Shown here piece by piece: positions 9,114 through 16,373 of a stretch of 16,373 nt of DNA (position 1 is the first letter of the stretch; every line of letters starts with the position of its first letter). The notes under the pieces were generated by a model. The model had not been told where the DNA came from and did no database searches. It saw only the letters and a program-made list of their open reading frames with translations. The position numbers and the translations under genes are program-made. Source of the stretch: Euperipatoides rowelli. Lineage: Eukaryota; Onychophora; Udeonychophora; Euonychophora; Peripatopsidae. The stretch lies in NCBI GenBank assembly GCA_003024985.2, contig PXIH01S0023675.1; one strand, given 5' to 3'.

Positions 9114-9630
9114 GAACTGGACACCCCTGTTGAGAAGATGCCTCGCATATCATTTACAAGGTCAACACGTAAGAGTATTTTTCGAGAACCATTACCTCTT
9201 CCCAATTGCAACAGAAAACCTGCCCAGTTTTTTCCAAATCTGATGTCACCTTCACCTATAAAAAGACGTTCGAGGGCAATAAAATCTGTAGAAGAGACTG
9301 TGATCGCCCCAAGGAAAAAGGTAATTGATTTGCCAAATTTTAAAATTATCTTTTTCTAAAACATTAATTTATTAGGCTGGTATTGTTAAAAGGCAGTTTC
9401 ACAATATGGGTCAGACAAATTTTTACATTTTGAATGCAGTAGCATTTATTTCTAAACATTCAGCCAATAACAGCCAATATTAGATCAAAAGGTCGTCAGA
9501 CTATTTTAAGAGAGACTTTTGAGATGGACTCTCTGAACCAACAACTTTTTAGGTTTTGTATAAAATAATTTCTCTAAAATTTATTTATATTTAATAAATT
9601 GGATAAAACTGTTGGTAAATGATTATATGC
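8924..9630 (+). repeat. segmental duplication unit, copy 1 (exon plus flanks)
   Basis: Intron DNA on both sides of exon 9114-9320 matches DNA around exon 14611-14817. Anchors are GACCCAAACTATAAAAT (8970-8986 and 13861-13877), TTTATTAGGCTG (9368-9379 and 14857-14868) and TGTATAAAATAATT (9557-9570 and 15098-15111). Confidence 0.75.
9114..9320 (+). CDS. NUSAP1: duplicated exon, copy 1 (69 codons) of NuSAP-like protein
   Basis: The acceptor TTTTCTAG ends at 9113 and the donor GTAATT starts at 9321. The exon encodes 69 residues in phase 0-0, opening ELDTPVEKMPRISF and ending APRKK. It is basic and Pro/Ser-rich, with no predicted membrane or globular fold. SPIKR is a full S/T-P-x-K/R proline-directed kinase site, as expected for a CDK1-regulated mitotic protein. 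The core LPLPNCNRK is the part best kept in the second copy at 14611. I recognise no named domain here; the family call comes from its place in the gene. The exon shares length, phase, splice-site sequence and flanking intron sequence with the second copy. Confidence 0.75.
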
Positions 9631-10019
9631 AACTCAGAATTTTCTGTTTCACTATCATTCATGAATTTAAATTTATATACAGTCAGTGAAGTCACAAAAT
9701 AGTTGTATCATTTACTCTCAATTGAGGTTGTGAAATTGTATCTTTCCAATGATCTGTCACAATTTATTTTCTAATATCCATTCAACAAAATTTCTCAAAG
9801 GAAACCTACAGTATATTGTAAAATCACAGAAAATTTTGACATTATATTCAAGATCTCTGTAATCAATTATTAAATTTTCTGGTTTTATTCTTTGCTAAAT
9901 ATACATGAGTATATTTTAACATCTCTCCAAGTTTGCATCGATATTAATAATTTAATTTAAAAAAGAAAATGTGATTCGCATATAAAATATATAAAGATTT
10001 AAATGTTTAACAATTACTG
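9321..10019 (+). other. intron start between the duplicated exons
   Basis: The first 300 bases belong to the duplicated unit. The remainder is plain AT-rich sequence with no recognised element. Confidence 0.6.
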
Positions 10020-10640
10020 TAGGATAAGGATTATTGGATTTTAAAGAGTTAGAGAAATATGTGGCAAGGGGAAAAAAGGTAAATGAAGTGAAAGAAAGGG
10101 AGGTGTGAATAATAATAAGAGAAAAAGAAGTGGTAAAGCCAATAAAGGAAAGTGGCTAACAGAAATTATAAAAAGCATTAAAAAGGCAATAATGAAAGAA
10201 GAGTGAGAAATGGGAAGAATACAGTATATATATATAATTTAAGAAAGCTACTGGGGTTTAAAATTGGTGAATAGGTCGATAAGAGGAAATGGATAGAAGA
10301 ATGATGAGAGAAATGAGAGAGGGGTAGAGATGGTTGAAATAAATTTTAGAAGTTAATTAAAGGAAGGAAAGATAATGAGGTGGGAGTAGAGAGTGGACTA
10401 GGAGAAAGGGGAATGAAAGTTATTTTAAATGGATTTACGAAATTTTTTCAGGGTGAGTTAAGGGATTGGAATGGAGATGAATGTTTAGGAAAAAGATAAG
10501 TAAAGGGAAAAGATTAGAAATAGTAAAGCAGAATGATGGAAAGGTGAGAATGTTGAATGGAGTGGCATTTGAAATGATAAAAATTTTAAGAAATGATGAA
10601 AGAGATGGATTCAAAGGAAAAGATATTTTCAATCAAGATG
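10020..10640 (+). pseudogene. purine-rich tract, possibly a decayed coding relic
   Basis: About 600 bases of the plus strand are strikingly rich in A and G (GAGAAAAAG, GGAAAGTGG, AGAAATGAGAGAGGGG), unlike the surrounding balanced AT-rich DNA. Broken frames give Lys/Glu-rich strings such as NKGKWLTEIIKSIKKAI, GFTKFFQG and KVRMLNGVAFEMIKIL. These loosely recall the linker between endonuclease and reverse transcriptase in LINE proteins. No catalytic motif is visible, and simple purine-rich sequence is an equally good explanation. Confidence 0.25.
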
Positions 10641-11050
10641 AAAATAACTTAAAATAATTATGTAATTTTTTTTCGTTTTAAATAAATTTATTAGGTTTAT
10701 AAAAACAATAGCATTTTTTCATGTAGGCCTAGTAGCTTGTTTTTATATATTGTAATTTTGTTTTTAAAATCTTTTAAAAAAAATATTGTCATGTTTTTAA
10801 GTAAAAAATATTTACTTTTATCTTAACATTATTTTAACCTATAGTTGCCTGGTCACGTTTTAAAACGGTAAAAAAAAATATATCACTTTAGCCTGGTCAC
10901 GTGTTGATACGGTTTTGGTTTTTAATTTAATATTCTGACTCTAGATGTCGCCACTTCCTGGTCAGCTTACTACAGTATCACACATCATCATCTTGCCCTT
11001 TAAAGTCAAGATTTCTATTTTAAAGGTATTTTATTTATTTAAATAACTCG
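10641..11050. other. intron segment with a 44-bp direct repeat
   Basis: Non-coding. It contains two copies of GCCTGGTCACGT with a period of 44 bp, described separately. No gene is seen. Confidence 0.5.
10847..10914. repeat. two copies of GCCTGGTCACGT..ACGGT, 44 bp apart
   Basis: GCCTGGTCACGTTTTAAAACGG starts at 10847 and GCCTGGTCACGTGTTGATACGG at 10891. The second contains CACGTG. CCTGGTCAGC near 10959 is a partial third match. This may be the edge of a dispersed repeat. Confidence 0.6.
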
Positions 11051-11084
11051 GCCAAAACCATTTATACTAGATTGATGTTTAGGT

Positions 11085-11640
11085 CTGTGGTAAAATATTT
11101 TTTTTTACTTGGTAAAAACCTTGATTGATTATGGTAAATTGAAATTAAGGTTTGATCTGAGGTGGAAATTGGTGCTTGAATAGTAGACTCATAACACAAA
11201 GATCCCAAATAAAAACACTTGTCCAGCGTATTAGCCCCACGTGTAGGCCCACATACAATTTGTTTAAACAGTTTTAAACATGAAATACTGTTCACCTTAA
11301 GATCGTTTAGATCACCCATAAAAAAAAATATTGGCCTTAGTGTTAACCGAAAGATAAAAATCAATTTCATCTCGGAGAAAGTTACAAAGTTGAATACCAC
11401 AGCAATCATTAGGCGGAAAATAAGCCACCAATAAACGGGCCGAATTGAAAAAGAAAAGGCTTAGACTAGATCACTAGAGGATCAACAGGTAGTCTTTTAT
11501 GAAATAGTTTAATTGAACAATCAATGCAAGCAGAAATACCTCCACCACGAGTCTTTTCACTATTACGAATCCTGTGTAGACTATTGTATCCACGGATCTC
11601 TTGAATCGTCAAGTTCTAAACCTGAATTGTTTTGTTTTCA
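11085..11640 (-). pseudogene. non-LTR retrotransposon endonuclease domain, broken
   Basis: On the minus strand the stretch 11410-11085 encodes MGDLNDLKVNS, then QIVCGPTRGANTLDK and APISTSDQ. These match the conserved GDFND, PTRG..LDK and P.G.SDH signatures of the C-terminal half of the apurinic-type (exonuclease-endonuclease-phosphatase) domain of LINE elements, which nicks target DNA to prime reverse transcription. Upstream on the same strand, in other frames, are YFPPNDCCGIQLCNFLRDE and EIRGYNSLHRIRN..RGGGISACID, typical of the N-terminal half. A nine-base T run just before MGDLND breaks the frame, and a stop ends the RGGG section. The catalytic SDH histidine reads Gln. No reverse transcriptase follows. 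The clade (CR1, L2, RTE or similar) cannot be decided by eye. Confidence 0.7.
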
Positions 11641-11734
11641 TTGAAAATGTAAGCTATAAATAAATCTGACTTGTTTAAGAAAAACAATTTCTAAAATATA
11701 AGCATTAAAACTAAAAGTTATCGTACCTAAAAAC

Positions 11735-11782
11735 AGCTGGAGATCGACCAGTCGGTCATGATCGACTTTGTGCCCACCACTG
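11735..11782 (-). mobile_element. possible hAT-type transposon terminus
   Basis: Read on the minus strand from 11782 the sequence is CAGTGGTGGGCACAAAGTCG, agreeing with the CAGNGNTNNGCA consensus of many hAT ends. It is followed by GATCATGACC and GGTCGATCTC subterminal motifs. The element would extend to the left. I found neither a matching left end nor an 8-bp duplication of CTGTATTG (11783-11790), so it may be a truncated copy. Confidence 0.4.
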
Positions 11783-11790
11783 CTGTATTG

Positions 11791-13222
11791 TTCTAAGAGT
11801 GAAAAAATGTGGATGGCGTCATAATATTTTTTTAATATTTAATTGTTACCATGATTGTATAGTTATTTATATTTTGTTCATGGTGAAGATACTGTATTTA
11901 AATATTTGGCTTTATTGAATGGAAATGCTTTTGATATAATTGTCCGTGTTATAGCGATACTTATTATGTTCAGTATAGTTAAAATAAAATAATTTCATCA
12001 TTGTAATTTGTATAATTGCAAGGAAAGAGAATTCATATTTATAAGCTTGTTACAGTTCAAGATTTGAACTCTTAAACGGTTGGTAATTATTCCTTCTTGA
12101 AAGATAACCTTTATGTTTAACACTTACTTTCAAATAAAATTAGGAAAGGATTTCCCTACCGAAAATTAAATATTTTAATATTGGATCAACAGTAGTTTCA
12201 TATTCAAAGAATATTCATTGATATTATTTTGTACCAGTGACATTGATATATTATTAAACTGTACCTGATGTCAATGTAATTCATTTTATCATATGTCAAG
12301 TTTCTTATTGTGCTATGATTTTTTATTAAGATTATTGATCCCAACTTCATTTGTTTTTAGATGTTGCTAAAGATTCCAAGTAAGATTTTATGTACATACT
12401 GTAAATCTTAACTTACTTAACTTTGATCGATTATTGATAAAAGAAGAAAAGTGGGAATTTAAGAATAATTGTTAATATTAATTATTTTCTAATCAAAAAG
12501 ACCTAACAATTTATTTGTTATTGTAATAGCAGTATTTATTTAATTATTTTTAGAAATCTTACGATTAGATTTGTCTCATACTTTTTTTTATCTAATGGAG
12601 GCAGGTTATTCATTTTTCAGTTTATGTTTACTGGGAGGGAGGGGCAAAAACTGATGCATTTGTATAAAGGTTTTCAAGATCAAGTATTTTTATAGAACAA
12701 TTGTATGACACCAAGGTTCTAAAATAATATGATGGATTATAAATTCTAGAGAATGTGATGGGGAATTAATAAGAGAAAGAAGATTATTGATTTTTTAGAC
12801 AAACCTTAAGACTTTATTTGATGCCCTCCTTACTAACAAATAAATAGTAGGGTATATAAATTATGTTGATAGGCCTATAGACTTTTTGAGAATTCTAAAT
12901 TCATCCAATGCTGTAAGTGAATTTTGACGAGCACTAAGAGTAAGAGAGCATCCTTAACTGCATATTTAAAAATGTATTTATTATTAAAATGACAAGATAT
13001 AACATGCTCATCGATTTCTGATCAGTGATCTTTTTTCAAGGCATCCTTACAGCTAAAAAATGAAAAGAAATATGACGTTTTTTTTTTTTTTTTGCAGAAT
13101 ACAAGTTTCAGCAAAAGTTAAAAAATTATTACTACTTAGTTTGATTCAAAATTTTAAAATAGTTTTAGAATATAGTTTAACATTTATAATATAATTGAAC
13201 ATAACGATGGGAGAAGATTTAT
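11791..13222. other. intron segment, nothing recognised
   Basis: About 1.4 kb of AT-rich DNA with many short poly-T and poly-A runs. I found no open frame with coding character, inverted termini or clear repeat. Confidence 0.5.
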
Positions 13223-13471
13223 TCAATTGGGTTTCAGTTTTACAATAAATAAAGTTTCTTGGGCCAAATGTTTTATTAAATTGCGCTGCTTTACGATATG
13301 CAAATTGTCGATAGTAATTTGATGTTTTGTATTTTGAATATGTTTATAGACTGCAAAATTTTTGTTATATGATACATGTTCAAGTAAACGCACGTGACCA
13401 CCACGAGCGCCTTCCGACATAAAATTTGGAGCATGTACAATCAACCCAGTAGACAATGCACTGATGATCAT
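13223..13471 (-). pseudogene. GIY-YIG-like endonuclease C-terminal relic, possibly Penelope-like
   Basis: The 82-codon minus-strand frame contains GGHVRLLEHVS, AVYKHIQNTKHQI, and LFIVKLKPN just before its stop. The order R-x-x-E-H, a HI..T.H block and an ending like 'alyI..lkPnlN' is what the C-terminal half of GIY-YIG nuclease domains of Penelope-like retroelements shows, as I know them. The GIY-YIG motif itself should lie upstream (above 13471 on this strand) and I cannot find it, nor any reverse transcriptase. The first 30 residues fit no family pattern, so the true edge of the relic is probably near 13405. Its initiator Met is incidental. Confidence 0.5.
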
Positions 13472-13812
13472 TTGATTTTTTTAATGTTACTCAATTTTAA
13501 TAGAGGGTGTATTACTGTTTTTAAATTCATAGAGGGGAGGTGGGGTAATTGACATTGAAAAATAATATTATATTTTGTTGCCAGTAATGTCATCATTAAA
13601 TTAAATATTTATAAGTAGCCTATTTTTAAATTTTTGACACATTGATTGGCAGGAGGAAGGAGGGTAAAAAATAATGATTAAGTTCTTAATTACATTTCAA
13701 TTAATTTTTTAGTAATTTCTATTAATCTCCAAGTTCTAATGCTGGCAAACATATCCAGACAAATAATTCTCGGATAGCGTCGTGTTTGTAAATCTTTCTA
13801 AAGATGGAATTC
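13472..13812. other. intron segment, nothing recognised
   Basis: AT-rich with two short G-rich patches (GAGGGGAGGTGGGG near 13533 and AGGAGGAAGGAGGG near 13652). No gene is seen. Confidence 0.5.
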
Positions 13813-15170
13813 ATTCAGGAAAACCTTAGAGGAAATTAGTTTTGAAATTTTTTTTGCATTGACCCAAACTATAAAATTATGTTTAAAATTTATATTAGTA
13901 CAATTTAAACCTTTTGTTAATAAAAATCATTGACTAAAATTAGGAATGTAAGTAAATAAATGAAAATTAAAATAATATAATAAGAAAAAAATAGATATAA
14001 ATATGTTATTTATGAATGCATGTGCTCATGTTAAGCTAATTTTATTAAGTCATCTCAAAGATTATAACACTTGCGTTATGCATATACGTAAACATTTGAA
14101 ATATGACCCAAAATCAAATATTCATTTTCATGATACTTATGTTGTAGGCTATCTGAAACAAATTTTATTATTTCTAACAAAAATATGACAAAGCTTAGAA
14201 TTTTAAAAACTAGTTTAATGCATAAATTTTAAACCTAACAATGTAAATGCTAAATCAGCTCTTGGATTGTTAATATTTCAAATTTAGCTTGGCCTTCCAG
14301 TACCGGTATGTAAAAAATTTTTGGGGGCTGTATTTCTTTTGAAAGTTTTATCCCTTTCACACATGTATTCTCACATTTTTTATTTTAATTTTAATTTTTC
14401 ATTCATTTGAAGCCTGCTGGGCAGAAATTCTGGAATTGGCTTGCTCCTTATTTAAGAAAAATTTAATTGTGTTTGACCCCCATTCTATCCTTCATCAATT
14501 TATTTACACCTTTGATGTAATATTCTTCTAATGTAACTAAACAAAACAAAAAAATAATATTTATGTTTGAAATTTGCTAATTTAATTTATCTATTCTAAA
14601 TATTTTCTAGGAATTGGGCACTCCTGTTAAGAAAATGGCTCCTACATCATTAGCCAAGGCAACGCGCAAGAGCGTCTTAAAAGAACAATTACCTATTCCA
14701 AATTGCAACAGAAAAGCTAACCAGTTTTCTCCAAATTTCATACCTCCACCCCATCTAAAAAGATGTTCTAATGCAGTAAAAACTATAGAAGAGACTGCGA
14801 CTATTCCAACAAAAGAGGTAATTTTATTGTCAAATTTTCGAATTTTTGTAAAACCATTTATTAGGCTGCTATTATTAAAAAGCAGTTGCACAATTTGACA
14901 AATATGAGTTAATAACAGTTTTGAAAAAAAAATTGAATATAATTTATTACTGAATATTCTGCTTACTTCAGTCAAGAAAGGAGAAATAATTGTTTGAAAA
15001 TAATTTTATACTTCAGAATATTGGATCAAAAGTCATCAAAGAACATTACTTCCATATAGGCTATAAGATGTAGTCTCTGAATGAACACATTTGATGATGT
15101 ATAAAATAATTTGACTATAACGAATTTAGTATTAACAACTTGGTAATTTATTTATTAAATGTTCAAATTG
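13813..15170 (+). repeat. segmental duplication unit, copy 2, with extra DNA
   Basis: Homologous to 8924-9630 on both sides of the duplicated exon. The upstream anchors are about 600 bp farther from the exon than in copy 1, so copy 2 gained (or copy 1 lost) DNA between roughly 13985 and 14550. That extra stretch has no recognised element; the short open frame at 14003-14188 shows no motif. Confidence 0.7.
14611..14817 (+). CDS. NUSAP1: duplicated exon, copy 2 (69 codons) of NuSAP-like protein
   Basis: The acceptor TTTTCTAG ends at 14610 and the donor GTAATT starts at 14818, both nearly the same as in copy 1. It has exactly the same length and phase (207 bp, 0-0). My hand alignment gives 36 identical residues of 69 with no gap. 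ELxTPVxKM, TRKS, the LPxPNCNRK core, QFxPN and the later EET are shared. Copy 1's SPIKR kinase site is lost here (PPHLKR), while TPVKK at the start has gained a full T-P-x-K site. Both copies are open and carry many conservative changes (I/V, R/K, L/I), which suggests each has stayed coding. They may be spliced together in tandem or used as alternatives; the sequence alone does not say which. Confidence 0.75.
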
Positions 15171-15435
15171 TCATGCTTTTAAATCACTGGGTGTAGGGTA
15201 TATTTCTTAAAAATAATATTTATCAGTCGGAGCTCAATCTATGAATTTATTTTTATCATACTCTGTAACTAATTTAGTAAAATGTTTATATAATAAATAT
15301 TTTTATTTTTAATAGTTTTTGCATTTATTGAATAAATTCATTTATATACAATAAATTTTGAATAAAATTAATAAATTTTTCTTTATGTAATTGTGTAATT
15401 TTTTTTTCTCAATTTTTGTCATTGATTATTTATAG
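14818..15435 (+). other. intron after the second duplicated exon
   Basis: GTAATT to TTTATAG. The first 350 bases or so are duplicated from the intron start at 9321. The rest is AT-rich with nothing recognised. Confidence 0.65.
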
Positions 15436-15769
15436 GAAATTCTTCCAGATATTTCTGAAAAACCATCTGATTCTAAGCCCAGGAAGCGACACTCAACATT
15501 TGATAAAGATGTAAGTGACTTTTTGCAATCTCCGGAAATAGTAGTACCTTGTATTGAAACAGAAGATGAAGAAGTGGAGTTCAAGCAGCATACAAATGCT
15601 GATAACTCTATAAAGAATAATTTAGAAACCCTTAAAATGACTCTGACTACATTGAAGAATCGCCGATCCACCACTTTTAACCAATTTTCCACACCAGAAA
15701 ATAAAAGTCCTGAATTTGATGTTCCTAAAGAAAACTTGAATTTTGACCAAGTTGGGAAATCTGATTCTG
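15436..15769 (+). CDS. NUSAP1: exon with KEN triplet and Ser/Thr-Pro sites of NuSAP-like protein
   Basis: The acceptor TTTATAG ends at 15435. I place the donor at GTAAGA (15770), leaving one base of a split codon (phase 1). It encodes 111 residues: a basic cluster (KPRKRH, about residues 14-19), an acidic run (ETEDEEVEF, about residues 39-47), a Leu/Thr-rich segment (NLETLKMTLTTLKNRR) that may be helical, then FSTPENKSPEF and PKENLNF. KEN at 15727-15735 is a candidate APC/C degron; vertebrate NuSAP is known as an APC/C target with a KEN box. Proline-directed sites occur at QSPEI, STPEN and KSPEF. A perfect GTAAGT donor also occurs inside the exon at 15511, so a 75-nt short form is possible. 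An internal ATG at 15523 is not a start. Confidence 0.7.
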
Positions 15770-16211
15770 GTAAGAAAAATCGTCCTCTTACTATTACATA
15801 ATTTCAAATAAGCTATTTTTATAAGCAAATTAATTTTATTGAAATTAAAGTTGTTCATAGATTCAGTTCGAAATATTTTATGTAGAAATACAGTACGGTA
15901 TACAATTTTAAAAAGAATTACAAATAATATGATTTTTTTTTTTAAAAAACTTGTTTTTAACTTTGTTTTAAGTGCAAAAAAATGTAGAGGTCAGCACTAA
16001 CTCCTTTCCCATTAAACTTTTTTTAAGACATTGCTTTAAATACAGTATCCTATTTACTTATTAATAGGCAGTAGGCACTGAGAATTAACATAACCTACTG
16101 CTTTGATAGTTTCACTTTTTTTTTTTTTTAAATTCTATGTGCATTTTTTTTTAAAAAAAAAATTGTATTTCTATCTCTTAAATTTATTGAGCTTTGGCTT
16201 TTTTGTTTTAG
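15770..16211 (+). other. phase-1 intron
   Basis: GTAAGA donor to a TTTTGTTTTAG acceptor, with several poly-T tracts. No other feature is seen. Confidence 0.65.
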
Positions 16212-16313
16212 ATGAATCAAAAAGTGATGCTGAAAAAGTGTCACAGATTCCACGATTTATTTCTTTTATGGGACAAAAAGCCACCAATGAAAAAAAGAGA
16301 AGTGGTACACCTA
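16212..16313 (+). CDS. NUSAP1: exon leading toward the C-terminal half of NuSAP-like protein
   Basis: The acceptor TTTTGTTTTAG ends at 16211 and the donor GTAAGT starts at 16314. The first two bases finish the split codon (G+AT, Asp), and the exon ends in phase 1 again. It reads DESKSDAEKVSQ, then IPRFISFMGQK, then a Lys-rich run ending KKRSGTP. In human NuSAP a similar Lys/Arg-rich TTP stretch (KRTAITTP) comes just before the conserved segment leading into the microtubule-binding half. This agrees with the exon's position, but the diagnostic next exon is beyond the window. ISFM is the only short hydrophobic stretch. No stop codon lies in frame before the donor. Confidence 0.65.
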
Positions 16314-16373
16314 GTAAGTTTTGTGTTATTATCAAAAATAATATCACATAAAATACTTTTTTTTTTTTTTTTT

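Noticed and set aside
10435-10632. 65-codon minus-strand frame rich in Phe, Ile and Leu
   Set aside because: This is simply the complement of the purine-rich tract; the residue bias follows from base composition.
14003-14188. 61-codon plus-strand frame
   Set aside because: No motif, no splice context, and AT-rich composition like the intron around it.
14607-14975. 122-codon minus-strand frame
   Set aside because: Antisense of the second duplicated exon, whose plus-strand frame has splice sites and a homologue.
15426-15858. Minus-strand frames and the internal ATG at 15523
   Set aside because: Shadows of the coding exon 15436-15769; the ATG is in frame inside the exon and is not a start.

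Overview
This is an AT-rich, intron-bearing animal nuclear DNA window with no prokaryotic features. It looks like a non-model, probably marine, invertebrate. The grounds are GT-AG introns with long poly-T tracts, relics of several animal transposon classes (copia-type LTR element, piggyBac-like MITE, hAT end, non-LTR endonuclease, possible Penelope-like endonuclease), and scattered ACCGGT/AGGCCTA palindromes. The species cannot be named from the sequence.

The backbone is one plus-strand split gene entering from the left and leaving at the right. I read seven exons: 218-242 (tentative), 918-986, 7893-8033, 9114-9320, 14611-14817, 15436-15769 and 16212-16313. They join in one open frame with no stop. 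The first two encode the second half of a SAP-type DNA-binding motif. The rest is basic and low in hydrophobic residues, with Ser/Thr-Pro sites, basic clusters and a KEN triplet. The best match is NuSAP (nucleolar and spindle-associated protein, NUSAP1), a mitotic microtubule- and chromatin-binding protein. The start codon and C-terminal microtubule-binding part lie outside the window.

Exons 9114-9320 and 14611-14817 are tandem duplicates. Both are 207 bp, phase 0-0 and about 52% identical in protein, and the similarity continues into flanking intron DNA.

The first long intron (987-7892) holds a probable piggyBac-like MITE (2071-3324, TTAA at both ends) with an internal tandem repeat, a strong hairpin (3731-3775), and a copia-type LTR retrotransposon (4002-7581, 5-bp target duplication ATAAC). 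The copia element has decayed gag and protease, an open integrase segment and no reverse transcriptase. Its primer-binding site matches the anticodon arm of elongator tRNA-Met. The intron between the duplicated exons holds a purine-rich tract (about 10020-10640), a broken non-LTR endonuclease relic (about 11085-11640, minus), a hAT-like terminus ending at 11782, and a GIY-YIG-like relic (13223-13471, minus). No tRNA gene, rRNA, CRISPR array or bacterial-type operon is visible.
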